This document shows, piece by piece, positions 9,727 to 18,208 of a stretch of 64,000 nt of DNA; position 1 is the first letter of the stretch; every line of letters begins with the position of its first letter. This DNA comes from Legionella taurinensis (lineage in GTDB: Bacteria; Pseudomonadota; Gammaproteobacteria; Legionellales; Legionellaceae), in assembly GCF_900452865.1 (NCBI RefSeq), contig NZ_UGOZ01000001.1:3064670-3128669 (forward strand), given 5' to 3'. The notes beneath the pieces are model-generated. The model was given only the letters and a program-made list of their open reading frames with translations, was not told the origin of the DNA and ran no database searches. A program made the translations under genes and the position numbers.

Positions 9727-9747
9727 TTGGGTAAGATCTTGGGTAAG
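9727..9747 (+). repeat. Integrase arm-type repeat, left
   Basis: Two tandem TTGGGTAAG units 11 bases apart. A copy with one mismatch lies at 18375-18395 near the other end in the same orientation. Position between the attachment site and int at one end, and just inside attR at the other, suits binding sites for the integrase N-terminal domain or for the AlpA-like factor. Confidence 0.65.
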
Positions 9748-9798
9748 ATTTTTTATCTCTCTCTATCCAAAGTTGCTGCTTAGTTGAGGGAATTACAA

Positions 9799-10980
9799 AT
9801 GCTTTCAGATGCAAAGGTCAAATCATTAAAAATAGAAGATGGTAAGCGTCATGCTGATCGAGATGGGTTAGTATTGGAAATAAGGCCAAGTGGAAAAAAG
9901 GTCTTCCTTTTTCGCTTCCAATGGGAAAAGAAACCACAGACAATCACCTTAGGCAACTATCCAAGCCTAAGCGTGGCAGATGCCCGGATAAAAACAACCT
10001 CACTTCGTGACTTACTCAATAAAGGAATTGATCCCAGAAAAGGCGAGATTAATGAGCAAAGCAAACTTACCTTTCGAGAAGTAGCAGAACAGTGGCATCA
10101 AAAAAACACACATCGATGGAAACCCGTTACTAGTAATCGCCACTACAAGAGCCTTACTAATCATATCTATCCTTTCATTGGTGATAAACCCGTCGATGAA
10201 GTGACTAAAACAGAACTTTTAAAAATCATTCAACCACATGAAATGCAAGGTCATCATGAAGTAGCTCACCGTTTACATGATAGATTAGAAACGATTTTTG
10301 CATTTGCTGTAGGCGCATCCCTTACAGATAACTATCCCTTTATTGGCCTGAAAAAAGCATTAGCCCCCAAGCCACGAGTGACTAATCAACCAGCAATACA
10401 TCCTGATGAAGCACATCAAATGCTAGCTATTATTAAAAACACTCCTGGTAGAAAAATAGTCAAAATCTATACGGAGTTACTTGCTCATGTCTTTACAAGG
10501 CCATCAGAACTAAGACTTGCTCAATGGTCTGAATTCAATTTGCAACAAGCAGAATGGAATATACCGGCCGAACGTATGAAAATGGCAGCAGCACATTGGG
10601 TTCCTTTATCTGCAAGAGTGTTAGAATTACTTAAAGAATTACGGCTAATTACTGGTTTTACACCCTATCTATTTACTTCCTCGTCTAGCAAAACACCTCA
10701 ACCTATTAGCGAAACAAGCGCACGTAAACTTATCCATAATACCGGGTATAAAGAACTTCATACCTTGCATGGTTTTCGTGCACTGGCATCAACGGTATTA
10801 CATGAACAGGGGAATTTTAGAAGTGATGCTATTGAGGCTCAACTTGCGCACAAAGTACAGGGTGTACGGGGTGTTTATCTTCGCGCGGATTTTAAACAGG
10901 AACGTAGACAACTGATGGATTGGTACAGCAGTTGGTTAATTTCTAATGTGCAACAAGAAAGTCTGACTAGGAATCTTTGA
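9799..10980 (+). CDS. int: P4-type tyrosine integrase
   Basis: Site-specific recombinase that would insert and excise the element at tRNA-Leu. The 393-residue protein starts at MLSDAKVKSLK (ATG 9799, GAGGGAA upstream; an in-frame TTG at 9784 is less likely). The N-terminal DUF4102 arm-binding domain (DRDGLVLEIRPSGKKVF...ITLGNYPSLSVADAR) and a core-binding SAM-like domain precede the catalytic domain. The catalytic set is complete: Arg about 234 (FTRPSELR), Lys about 261, His-x-x-Arg about 324-327 (LHGFR), His about 351 (LAHK) and the nucleophile Tyr about 360 (GVYLRADF). It lies 207 bases from the tRNA, as usual for this class. Confidence 0.96.
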   Translation: MLSDAKVKSLKIEDGKRHADRDGLVLEIRPSGKKVFLFRFQWEKKPQTITLGNYPSLSVADARIKTTSLRDLLNKGIDPRKGEINEQSKLTFREVAEQWHQKNTHRWKPVTSNRHYKSLTNHIYPFIGDKPVDEVTKTELLKIIQPHEMQGHHEVAHRLHDRLETIFAFAVGASLTDNYPFIGLKKALAPKPRVTNQPAIHPDEAHQMLAIIKNTPGRKIVKIYTELLAHVFTRPSELRLAQWSEFNLQQAEWNIPAERMKMAAAHWVPLSARVLELLKELRLITGFTPYLFTSSSSKTPQPISETSARKLIHNTGYKELHTLHGFRALASTVLHEQGNFRSDAIEAQLAHKVQGVRGVYLRADFKQERRQLMDWYSSWLISNVQQESLTRNL

Positions 10981-10996
10981 AAGGGGGGGGCTCAGC

Positions 10997-11611
10997 ATGG
11001 ATGTAATATTAACAGGCAATCTCGAAGCCGATGAGTCGCTTCAGGCAAAGGAGCGTATTTTTAAGATTTACGGAAAACTCAGTCAACTATTTGGATATGC
11101 GTTGCCTATAGATATGTTGTACAAGAGCGTTCAGTCTTGGAATAAGTGGTGCTTAGAATATGATGATGTAACCAAAATACAAATTGATCTTGAACGAAAT
11201 AGTATCATCATGTGCATTTCCAATTTAAAAAAAGGGTTGGCTGCCTTAGAAAAAATGAAGATGAATAATCCATACAACTTTAACCCGTTAGCTGCAAACA
11301 ATTGTAATTATGATGTTCTCATTCTTGCAATGAATGAAGAAATCAAAAAATTAAAGCAAACTTTGACTTTTTTATCTTTGAAGAAAAATCCGGTATTAAA
11401 TAAAGAAAAAATTAAGCTAACTGGGTTCATTTCCGTTTTTAGTTATGCCGAAGAGTGTGGGTTAAAAGCTCCGTTAAAGGTAGGAAGAGGAAATAAAAAT
11501 CCTATTATTGAATTTGCCATGATAGTAACAAACATCCCAGACCGGGAAATGGTACTTCGTTATTATAAAAACTATAAAAAATGGAAGGATGGAAAAATCT
11601 CATTAATTTAA
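10997..11611 (+). CDS. Hypothetical protein of the integrated element
   Basis: 204 residues, not recognised. It is rich in Lys, Leu and Asn, probably mostly helical, with no signal peptide or membrane segment. The segment KIYGKLSQLFGYALPIDMLYKSVQSWNKW is the most ordered-looking part. ATG 10997 follows a G-rich tract (AAAGGGGGGG) that can act as ribosome site, 16 bases after the integrase stop, so it is probably cotranscribed with int. Between its stop and the AlpA-like gene lie 150 AT-rich bases where I see no feature. Confidence 0.7.
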   Translation: MDVILTGNLEADESLQAKERIFKIYGKLSQLFGYALPIDMLYKSVQSWNKWCLEYDDVTKIQIDLERNSIIMCISNLKKGLAALEKMKMNNPYNFNPLAANNCNYDVLILAMNEEIKKLKQTLTFLSLKKNPVLNKEKIKLTGFISVFSYAEECGLKAPLKVGRGNKNPIIEFAMIVTNIPDREMVLRYYKNYKKWKDGKISLI

Positions 11612-11761
11612 ATACATTTTGCTCTATTAAATATCGTTTTCTCTGGGGGGATTTTTTTAAGTTCCAAACAATTTTTTGTTTCATATTCATCAAATAGAAT
11701 TCTTTGGAGTCCTTGAGAAAGATTCAGAAGAAAAGTCATAAATATTTATAAAGGTGAATAT

Positions 11762-11947
11762 ATGAAACAAGAACCGCTATTACTATATCCGGGCCAAGCA
11801 CAAAAACTTTTGGGTGTTGGCACAACCAAATTTTATGAGCTGATCAGGCTCCCTGATTTTCCTAAACCAAGAAATCCTCTCGGTAAACGGCCTATGTATC
11901 TTAGAAAAGAAATTGAAGCTTGGGCAGAGAAATTATCAATAGGATGA
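11762..11947 (+). CDS. AlpA-family helix-turn-helix regulator (excisionase-like)
   Basis: A 61-residue DNA-binding protein of the AlpA/MerR-like winged-helix type: LGVGTTKFYELIRLPDFPKP is the typical helix-turn-helix plus wing, followed by GKRPMYLRKEIEAWAEK. In P4-like satellites and PICIs, AlpA switches on integrase or replication genes and can act as excision factor. ATG 11762 has AAAGGTGA 5 bases upstream. It precedes the replication-type gene, as in Gram-negative satellites. Confidence 0.85.
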   Translation: MKQEPLLLYPGQAQKLLGVGTTKFYELIRLPDFPKPRNPLGKRPMYLRKEIEAWAEKLSIG

Positions 11948-12019
11948 AGAATTCTGGTTAACACCCCTCTACTTTCTAATAAATAGTGTTAACCAATAGA
12001 TTATGTTAAGGAAAAACAC

Positions 12020-13294
12020 ATGTCAGATTATATAGAAACAGTTAAAGATACAGAAGATGAAGAGCATTTAAATGAACATAACTCTAACAATGGCAATGAA
12101 AATTTAAAAAACATCAAGGATTTTTTGCATGGGGAAAAAGACGTAGAGGAACTTTTACACATCAGTAAAAAACTAACCAGAAACATAAGCCCTACCCCGA
12201 ATGAAGTTAATAGCACTATACCGCATGATCTAAAACCAAATCTTTTATTACTTGATATCGAGAGGATTATAAAGAGAGTCATCGTATGCCCTGAAGAAAC
12301 AGTGATAGCTGCGACTTTGTGGATTGCAATGACTTGGTTCATGGACTCCATTCAAGTGTCTCCGCTTGCAGTTATCACTGCTCCTGAAAAACGCTGCGGG
12401 AAATCTCAGTTACTATTTCTATTTAACCGATTAGTTAAAAACCCATTGCCCGCTTCGAATATTAGTCCTGCTGCGTTGTACCGAGTAATAGAGGAAATGA
12501 AACCCACCATTTTGATTGATGAAGCTGATACGTTTCTAAAAGAAAATGAAGAAATGAGAGGGATCATCAATTGTGGCCACACAAGAGATTCAGCATTTGT
12601 AATACGTATCTCTGGTAAAGAATTTAAACCTTACTCATTTAGTGTTTGGGGAGCAAAAGCAATCGCAGGAATAGGGCACCTGTCTGACACCATCATGGAT
12701 AGGGCCATTGTTTTATCCTTGAGACGTAAGCTGTCACATGAAAAAGTAGAAAGACTAAGGCATATCAATACAGATATTTTTGATAATTTAACACAAAGAC
12801 TTTCAATATTTGCAGAAGATTGCCAAGAGCTTATTAAGCAAGCCAGGCCCAATTTACCTTCTAGCTTAAATGATAGGGAGCAGGACAACTGGGAGCCATT
12901 ATTTGCTATAGCTGACTTGGCTGGCTTTGATTGGCCAAAACGTGCGCGTGACGCAGCAATAAAAATTTCAAACAATACGTTTTCAACTCCTTCATTTGGA
13001 TTAGAGTTACTGTCTAACATTAGAACTATATTTGAAAATAGAAATCTAGTTCGAATTAGTTCCGCAGACTTAATTGCTGCTCTATGTGTCGATGAAGAAC
13101 AGCCTTGGGCAACATTTAATCGAGGGACTGCAATTACTCCAAGACAGATGGCATCGTTACTGAAAGGATACTCCATTAAAAGTAAGAGTGTGCGTATTAA
13201 TTTTGGAACCCCAAAAGGATTTGAAAGACAACAATTCGAAGAAGCTTTTTTATGTTATCTTCAACCATATGAGGCTGATTGCGCCACAAGTTAG
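12020..13294 (+). CDS. DUF3631 helicase-like ATPase, no primase domain
   Basis: A 424-residue protein whose body from about residue 75 matches DUF3631 domain proteins of prophages and mobile islands. It has a Walker A-like loop at about 122-130 (APEKRCGKSQ, with Cys-Gly-Lys-Ser), a Walker B-like LIDEADTFL at about 165-173, and the block NWEPLFAIADLAGFDWPKRA. The first 70 residues are polar and low-complexity (TEDEEHLNEHNSNNGNE). DUF3631 proteins are often fused to an N-terminal primase/TOPRIM part, which is absent here, so this copy may be helicase only and need a host or helper primase. Replication of the element is the inferred role. ATG 12020 follows TAAGGA. Confidence 0.8.
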   Translation: MSDYIETVKDTEDEEHLNEHNSNNGNENLKNIKDFLHGEKDVEELLHISKKLTRNISPTPNEVNSTIPHDLKPNLLLLDIERIIKRVIVCPEETVIAATLWIAMTWFMDSIQVSPLAVITAPEKRCGKSQLLFLFNRLVKNPLPASNISPAALYRVIEEMKPTILIDEADTFLKENEEMRGIINCGHTRDSAFVIRISGKEFKPYSFSVWGAKAIAGIGHLSDTIMDRAIVLSLRRKLSHEKVERLRHINTDIFDNLTQRLSIFAEDCQELIKQARPNLPSSLNDREQDNWEPLFAIADLAGFDWPKRARDAAIKISNNTFSTPSFGLELLSNIRTIFENRNLVRISSADLIAALCVDEEQPWATFNRGTAITPRQMASLLKGYSIKSKSVRINFGTPKGFERQQFEEAFLCYLQPYEADCATS

Positions 13295-13419
13295 AGTTTA
13301 TAAAGCAAAAAGTGTGTCGCTTGTTATAGTTGTTGCAGCAACAAAAAAATATCCGCCACCAGATAATACAGAAATTCATTAGATGTGGCGTTGTTGCGGA
13401 TAAGGATAATAGGGGTATT

Positions 13420-13896
13420 ATGAATAAAAAAACCGTTGGCAGACCAACTAAATATTCTCCTGACATAGCTAATAAGATTTGTGAAGCAATAGCCAGCAAT
13501 GGAAAGGGAGTAAAAAAATTATGCGAAGAAAATCCAGATTGGCCGAATAAAGATACTATTTTTACTTGGTTGAAAAAATACCCTGAATTTTCCGACCAAT
13601 ACGCGCGTGCGAAGCGGTTTCAAGTTGAGGCATTAATCGATGAAATTTTAGATATTGCTGATGATAGCTCACTTGATCAAATAACGCATGATGATGGTAG
13701 TTCGAGTTGTAACTCTGTATTTATAGCACGCTCGCGATTGCGTATTGATACCCGAAAATGGCTTGCTAGTAAACTTGTCTCAAAAGTTTATGGAGAGGTT
13801 CGGCAACAAGAGGATCTGGAAAATAATGAGGCATTGAGGAAAGAATTGCTCGAACTTCGAGCTTCACTTGATAAACAGTATCAACAAGAATACTAA
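13420..13896 (+). CDS. Small terminase subunit, phage Sf6-like
   Basis: 158 residues from ATG 13420, chosen because the family begins at KKTVGRPTKYSPDIANKICE and AGGGG lies just upstream. The N-terminal helix-turn-helix (KDTIFTWLKKYPEFSDQYARAKRFQ) binds DNA, followed by the oligomerisation region DEILDIADDS and RLRIDTRKWLASKLVSKVYGE. TerS recognises DNA for packaging into phage heads. No large subunit is present in this element, so a lone TerS suggests redirection of a helper phage's packaging, as in PICIs. The in-frame extension back to 13330 has no family match. Confidence 0.85.
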   Translation: MNKKTVGRPTKYSPDIANKICEAIASNGKGVKKLCEENPDWPNKDTIFTWLKKYPEFSDQYARAKRFQVEALIDEILDIADDSSLDQITHDDGSSSCNSVFIARSRLRIDTRKWLASKLVSKVYGEVRQQEDLENNEALRKELLELRASLDKQYQQEY

Positions 13897-13928
13897 CTTG
13901 TGGCTGCTGGTTTGAAAATATGCGAAAT

Positions 13929-13947
13929 ATTCTAGTGTGACTAGAAT
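13929..13947 (+). repeat. Perfect dyad downstream of the terminase gene
   Basis: ATTCTAGT-GTG-ACTAGAAT, an 8-base perfect inverted repeat 32 bases past the terminase stop and 13 bases before the IS. It has no T-run after it, so it looks more like a protein-binding site or an RNA hairpin than a full terminator. Confidence 0.45.
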
Positions 13948-14034
13948 TTGGGGGTAGAATTGACCTATCCCCCAAAAATAAGCCCATGACAAAGATGAGA
14001 AATCCATTAAAATTGTGACAATGGAGAACTCAAA

Positions 14035-14298
14035 ATGAAAAGACGTTACAGCGAAGAGCAGATAATCAAAGCAATCAAAGAGCATGAGGCTGGCGCTAAG
14101 GTTGGTGATATCTGTCGTAGTATGGGGATAACAAGCGGTTGCTTCTATAATTGGCGTAGCAAGTATGCGGGCTTAGAGGTCAACGAAGCGAAGCGCTTAC
14201 GCGAGCTGGAATCAGAGAACCAGAAGCTGAAAAAACTTCTTGCAGAAAAGCTACTGGAGAATGAAGCGCTAAAGGACGTTGTTTCAAAAAAGTGGTAA
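14035..14298 (+). CDS. IS3-family transposase OrfA
   Basis: An 87-residue DNA-binding protein with helix-turn-helix (RRYSEEQIIKAIKEHEAG...GITSGCFYNWRSKYAG) and a C-terminal leucine zipper (RLRELESENQKLKKLLAEKL). It binds the IS ends. Its 3' end carries A6G (14286-14292), the standard slippery site, where a -1 shift would join it to OrfB to make the full OrfAB transposase. Confidence 0.93.
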   Translation: MKRRYSEEQIIKAIKEHEAGAKVGDICRSMGITSGCFYNWRSKYAGLEVNEAKRLRELESENQKLKKLLAEKLLENEALKDVVSKKW

Positions 14299-15110
14299 AG
14301 CCCACCAGTAAGAAACGTGTTGCAAAGCATTTGGTAACTCACTTTAAGCTCAGTGAGCGAGTTGCCTGCAAACTGGTTGGGCTAAGTCGCACGGCGTACC
14401 GCTACCTAAAGAAAAAACGCTCGGATGATGGGTTGAAAGCACGTATGAAAGAGTTGGCCGTTCAATATCCTCGTTATGGCTATTTGTTGCTGCATAGCTT
14501 GTTACGAAGAGAAGGTTTAGTTCAGAACAAGAAGCGCACCTATCGGATTTACCTTGAGGAAGGTCTGCAGATTCGTACTAAAACACGAAAAAAACTCCAA
14601 CGTCCTCGCTTGATTATGGATGTGCCAACTCAGAAGAACAAGCGTTGGTCGATGGACTTTGTCTCGGACCAATTGGCGAGTGGTCGTCGTTTTCGTGTAT
14701 TGAACGTCATTGACAATTTTAACCGCGAACTGTTGGGGCAACTTGTTGCACTCTCTATTTCTGGACAACAAGTTACACGCTTTTTAGAACAACTTGGTGA
14801 AGAGCGCGGTTACCCTGAACAGATTGTCTGTGACAATGGCACCGAATTTACCTCTAAGGCTATGTTTTTCTGGTCTAAATCAACCAATGTACGGTTGAAC
14901 TTTATCCAGCCTGGCAAACCAACACAAAACGGTTTCGTTGAAAGCCTTAATGGGAAATTCCGTAACGAATGCCTCAACCAAAATTGGTTTAGAACATTGG
15001 AAGAGGCGCGTTTTGAAATTGGTAAATGGCGGCATCATTACAACCATGTGAGGCCACATAGTGCATTAAATTATTTTCCACCAGTGGACTTTGCTCAACA
15101 GGTGGCTTAA
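14292..15110 (+). CDS. IS3-family transposase OrfB (DDE catalytic part)
   Basis: 272 residues, reached by -1 frameshifting from OrfA and also able to start at GTG 14292; the frames overlap by 7 bases. A HTH_21 segment (LVGLSRTAYRYLKKKRSD...YPRYGYLLLHSLLRREG) precedes the RNase-H-fold rve domain. Catalytic Asp 122 (SMDFVSD), Asp 181 (CDNGTEFTS) and Glu 217 (NGFVESLNGKFRNECL) are all present with DD(35)E spacing. C-terminal HYNHVRPHSALNYFPP is typical of the family. Confidence 0.94.
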   Translation: MVKPTSKKRVAKHLVTHFKLSERVACKLVGLSRTAYRYLKKKRSDDGLKARMKELAVQYPRYGYLLLHSLLRREGLVQNKKRTYRIYLEEGLQIRTKTRKKLQRPRLIMDVPTQKNKRWSMDFVSDQLASGRRFRVLNVIDNFNRELLGQLVALSISGQQVTRFLEQLGEERGYPEQIVCDNGTEFTSKAMFFWSKSTNVRLNFIQPGKPTQNGFVESLNGKFRNECLNQNWFRTLEEARFEIGKWRHHYNHVRPHSALNYFPPVDFAQQVA

Positions 15111-15211
15111 TGTTGGTTTTCTCATCGAGAAACTGGTACTAATTGAGGGGATAGGTCAGAATTTAAACTATATTGTAACTTAAGGGCTTCATCTACAGTA
15201 CCGAGGGAACG

Positions 15212-15874
15212 ATGAATAGCAAAACCACCCCCATTAAACAAACTAGATTTCTTCCTCAGGAGGAATCAAGAATCTTAAAGCAAATGATACAGGTTGTAGG
15301 AAATGGCATTCAGTGCATTTTTTATAAAAGATACATTGAGGGTACAGACGAAGCATTTAAAAATGAAAACAATGATTGGTATGTTGTGACAGTTAATGCG
15401 TATTATGATTCTGCTGTTAGGGATTGGTGTGCAATATTTGGTAGTAGAAAAGAACCCCTACATTACCAAAATCTTTTAAAACATAACTCGATTAGCGAGC
15501 TTCTTAGAACGATCATACCTACTAATGACTCAATATTAGATGGTCTGAAAAACCACATTTTATCGGCTATTTCTATGAGCCCAAAAGAATTTGTCATTTA
15601 TCACAGTGCGACGAAGGATTATCGAGATAGATATTTAATTCACAGAGAATACCATCCTCAACATATTAATGATAACGATTTAACCACACCTCTATTACAA
15701 CCTATGATGGATAGTTTCATTGCTTTATATTTACTGGTTGTTAAATTAATTAAAAATTTTCCTCTTAAGCAAGATAATGTAAATATGTATTCAGTTCCAT
15801 TCATCGACGTTAATAGTAAAGATGCTGTCGAAACATATTTAAATTTAACAAAGCCACCCATAATACCGGAATGA
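15212..15874 (+). CDS. Possible HEPN/AbiU2-like protein of the element
   Basis: 220 residues, no clear family from memory. The segment YYDSAVRDWCAIFGSRKEPLHY (about 64-85) resembles the W-x3-FG pattern of AbiU2-type HEPN proteins, and RDRYLIH (138-144) fits the HEPN RNase signature R-x4-6-H. The helical prediction and cytosolic character also fit. HEPN proteins are often RNA-cleaving toxins in anti-phage systems. ATG 15212 follows GAGGGAACG, and the gene starts 53 bases past the IS end, so its promoter may be provided or altered by the IS. The call is an inference from motifs. Confidence 0.5.
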   Translation: MNSKTTPIKQTRFLPQEESRILKQMIQVVGNGIQCIFYKRYIEGTDEAFKNENNDWYVVTVNAYYDSAVRDWCAIFGSRKEPLHYQNLLKHNSISELLRTIIPTNDSILDGLKNHILSAISMSPKEFVIYHSATKDYRDRYLIHREYHPQHINDNDLTTPLLQPMMDSFIALYLLVVKLIKNFPLKQDNVNMYSVPFIDVNSKDAVETYLNLTKPPIIPE

Positions 15875-15974
15875 TTATGAGCGAACATCGGGTTGTGTCT
15901 AACTATTTGAATGGCTTATTTTTTACCCATACCTATACTATACAAATAGAAATTCAATATTAACTGAGATCATC

Positions 15975-16577
15975 ATGGACGCTATGGGAGCTATTGTGAG
16001 TATTCTAATACCATTGCTAACAGGGGCATTAGCTGGAGCAATAGTCACAGCCTGGAATACAAATCATATTAATAAGCGAAACAACAGAATAGCTCGCCTA
16101 GAGCATAAAATAAACAACCTATACGGCCCGTTGGCGTTTTTGATGCGTTGTACACTTATTTATCTTGAAAATTCCAGGGGCTTAATACAACAGCATCAAG
16201 ATTATTTTGTACCTAACAAGTTCTCTCAATCTCTAGATGTCCAGAGCAAAGTAGACTCCCAGTCAAATGCTACAATTGAATTAAGTAACTACTACTTTGA
16301 TAAAGCGATTGAAAATAATCAATTGATTTTTAAGCTAATTTCCGAGAACTATTCCTTAATTGACAGCGAAGAGGATGAAGGATTAATCAATGAATTTGTT
16401 GGAATGTTTATTCGCCTATCTGTTGAATATATCAATCCACAAATCCAAATTGGGGAAATTCCAATTGAAATTCAAAATAACAGAGGAAAATTGGGGACAA
16501 TAGCAAGTGATTTTATTGATCATATTATTACTAAAAGTAAGCTGTTAAAAGAACAATTGGAAAAACAAACTAGGTAG
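15975..16577 (+). CDS. Membrane-anchored hypothetical protein of the element
   Basis: 200 residues with one N-terminal membrane helix (about 5-28, AIVSILIPLLTGALAGAIVTA) followed by a basic patch and a cytosolic helical domain beginning RIARLEHKINNLYGPLAFLM. The rest is acidic and helical with no catalytic motif I can identify. It lies 100 bases after the HEPN-like gene on the same strand and before the convergent AbiE pair, so it may be part of the same accessory module, possibly a membrane sensor or effector. Confidence 0.65.
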   Translation: MDAMGAIVSILIPLLTGALAGAIVTAWNTNHINKRNNRIARLEHKINNLYGPLAFLMRCTLIYLENSRGLIQQHQDYFVPNKFSQSLDVQSKVDSQSNATIELSNYYFDKAIENNQLIFKLISENYSLIDSEEDEGLINEFVGMFIRLSVEYINPQIQIGEIPIEIQNNRGKLGTIASDFIDHIITKSKLLKEQLEKQTR

Positions 16578-16670
16578 ACTCTATACGCCCAAAAAAAGTT
16601 CAATTCAACAGATATTACAACGAATAATTTTATAGTCTTGCAATGATGTATTTGAAATTAGTTTATTTGC

Positions 16671-17612
16671 TCAATCGTTGTTATCGTTTAAATCCTCCAT
16701 GAGCGATTGCACTGTGTTAAAGGATTTCAATTGATTACATTCAGCCTCTTTCATGGCATCAATAGTTTTTTGCAAATTATTCAGCCAACCGTTAATTTCA
16801 GCTAGAAGGTCACTGATTTGATCAGGCAAGTCCAATTTTTTTCGAATATCTCCTAAGCCTCGTAGGTGATTAGCCCATAAATTTTGTAATTGGAGTATTT
16901 CTGTATTGTCAAACTCAATAGGGATAGTAAATTTGGTATTTCTATGTTTGAAAGTGGCTTGTAATTTTTCTGCAAGAGTTATCGGGTTTAAAAGGCCAGG
17001 TTCTTTTATCATTAACATGACATCATGATAATCTTTCATCCGGCTGTTATTAGAGCCTTTAGATATGATGGTTTCCAGTTTTTCTGAAAAAATAGACTCT
17101 ACGGGATAAACCAACATTGTTATTTCGCCCACAAACAAAGGCTTGCCATTGTACTCGAAAGGCCGGTAATCTTTTTTAGTTGCAACCACCATATCCCCGA
17201 CACCAATATCAATGTGGATCTTATCTTTCATGTTGCCAAAATAAGCCTGTAAAGTTGCACGGAAACCGGTATATTCCATATGAGGTTGTGATAGTATTTG
17301 CATGCTTCCCCATTCAAAACGAAATGAGTCATCTATAGCAACAGATGCTATGTCACAAAGTGCTTGCTCGATTGTTGAAAACTCGCTTTTCATTTTGGTC
17401 ATTGAAAAGTCAATATCGGTTGTTTCTCGTCCAAGATCCATGTATTGAGCTAACAATAACCCGCCTTTAAAGATAAACTGCTCGCGGTATGCTGAGTGAG
17501 AAAGCCTTGCTAAGAAACGCTCTAATAGAAGCTGTTTCCATACCTCGTTAAATGTTTTTAATTTTTCTTGAGCGATGAATTTTAATCTCGCTTTTAACGC
17601 AGCTTCATTCAT
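16671..17612 (-). CDS. abiEii: AbiEii/AbiGii-type nucleotidyltransferase toxin
   Basis: A 313-residue nucleotidyltransferase-fold toxin of type IV AbiE toxin-antitoxin systems, which block phage growth by abortive infection. The nucleotidyltransferase signature is visible: FKGGLLLAQYM (GG motif), GRETTDIDFSMTK (D-x-D metal ligands), HIDIGVGD (third acidic residue) and the later ESIFSEKLETIISKGSNNSRMKDYHDVM, which contains the conserved catalytic Lys and RxKDxxD. Its ATG overlaps the abiEi stop by four bases (ATGA), giving translational coupling. The C-terminus is convergent with the membrane protein gene, 93 bases away. Confidence 0.9.
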   Translation of the reverse strand: MNEAALKARLKFIAQEKLKTFNEVWKQLLLERFLARLSHSAYREQFIFKGGLLLAQYMDLGRETTDIDFSMTKMKSEFSTIEQALCDIASVAIDDSFRFEWGSMQILSQPHMEYTGFRATLQAYFGNMKDKIHIDIGVGDMVVATKKDYRPFEYNGKPLFVGEITMLVYPVESIFSEKLETIISKGSNNSRMKDYHDVMLMIKEPGLLNPITLAEKLQATFKHRNTKFTIPIEFDNTEILQLQNLWANHLRGLGDIRKKLDLPDQISDLLAEINGWLNNLQKTIDAMKEAECNQLKSFNTVQSLMEDLNDNND

Positions 17613-18205
17613 ACTGTTAACGCCAATAAATAAGAGTCTATGTTAATTTTCATTTTTTTTGCATACGAGCGGAGTTTGTTAATATCAATTCTCTTTTCGT
17701 GTGGTTGCTCTAAGCCCATTTTCAACGCTTTTAACGCTGTCTCCTTACTTAAATAGCGAAAGGAATCAAGAATAGTACGTTCTTTATCAAAAATGGAAAC
17801 AACTGCCCCATCAATATCAATGGTTGTTTTTCCTAGCGAATGGTTACGCATGCGGATAATTTTCACCATAGGGCTGGCATGATGGGATGTGCCGTGGCTT
17901 ATGGCTATCCAATGTTGTCTTGGAATTTCCTCTGTTAGTTCATAAAGTGCTAATGCTGACGTAAGGCATATTGTTCCATTTTCTACGCTTCTGACAGCAG
18001 TAACTAAATCCTCCCATTGAAAGCTTTGTATGATAGGTGCATGGATGCCCCTATAAAGCCCTCTGCCTAATCGCTCAATCTGGCCAGCTTTTGTATAATA
18101 AGCCAAGGTCTCTACACTCACACCACATTGCTTGGCTTCTTTAGCAGTGAAGTTGGTAGCTAAAAGTAAGGTTTTTATTTTTTCTAGAGCATTTTTAGGT
18201 TTCAT
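17609..18205 (-). CDS. abiEi: AbiEi-family antitoxin and autorepressor
   Basis: A 198-residue partner of AbiEii with an N-terminal winged helix-turn-helix (LLATNFTAKEAKQCGVSVETLAYYTKAGQIERLGRGLYR) and the C-terminal AbiEi domain (GTICLTSALALYELTEEIP...TILDSFRYLS). Known AbiEi proteins neutralise the toxin without stable complex formation and repress their own promoter by binding inverted repeats. A matching large inverted repeat lies immediately upstream (18209-18263). First gene of the two-gene operon. Confidence 0.9.
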   Translation of the reverse strand: MKPKNALEKIKTLLLATNFTAKEAKQCGVSVETLAYYTKAGQIERLGRGLYRGIHAPIIQSFQWEDLVTAVRSVENGTICLTSALALYELTEEIPRQHWIAISHGTSHHASPMVKIIRMRNHSLGKTTIDIDGAVVSIFDKERTILDSFRYLSKETALKALKMGLEQPHEKRIDINKLRSYAKKMKINIDSYLLALTV

Positions 18206-18208
18206 CTA

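Larger units (their letters stand above)
13961..15158 (+). mobile_element. IS3-family insertion sequence, IS407-like, 1198 bp
   Basis: Ends are imperfect inverted repeats beginning TGACCTATCCCC at both termini. The insert is flanked by a GAAT duplication (13957-13960 and 15159-15162), a 4-base target duplication typical of the IS407 group. Both transposase frames are open and the DDE residues are present, so it looks intact and recent. It sits in the gap between the terminase gene and the next unknown gene of the island and breaks no visible frame. Confidence 0.92.

Noticed and set aside
12631..13176. 181-codon open frame opposite the DUF3631 gene
   Set aside because: It is antisense to a recognised gene, Ser-rich and without a ribosome site.
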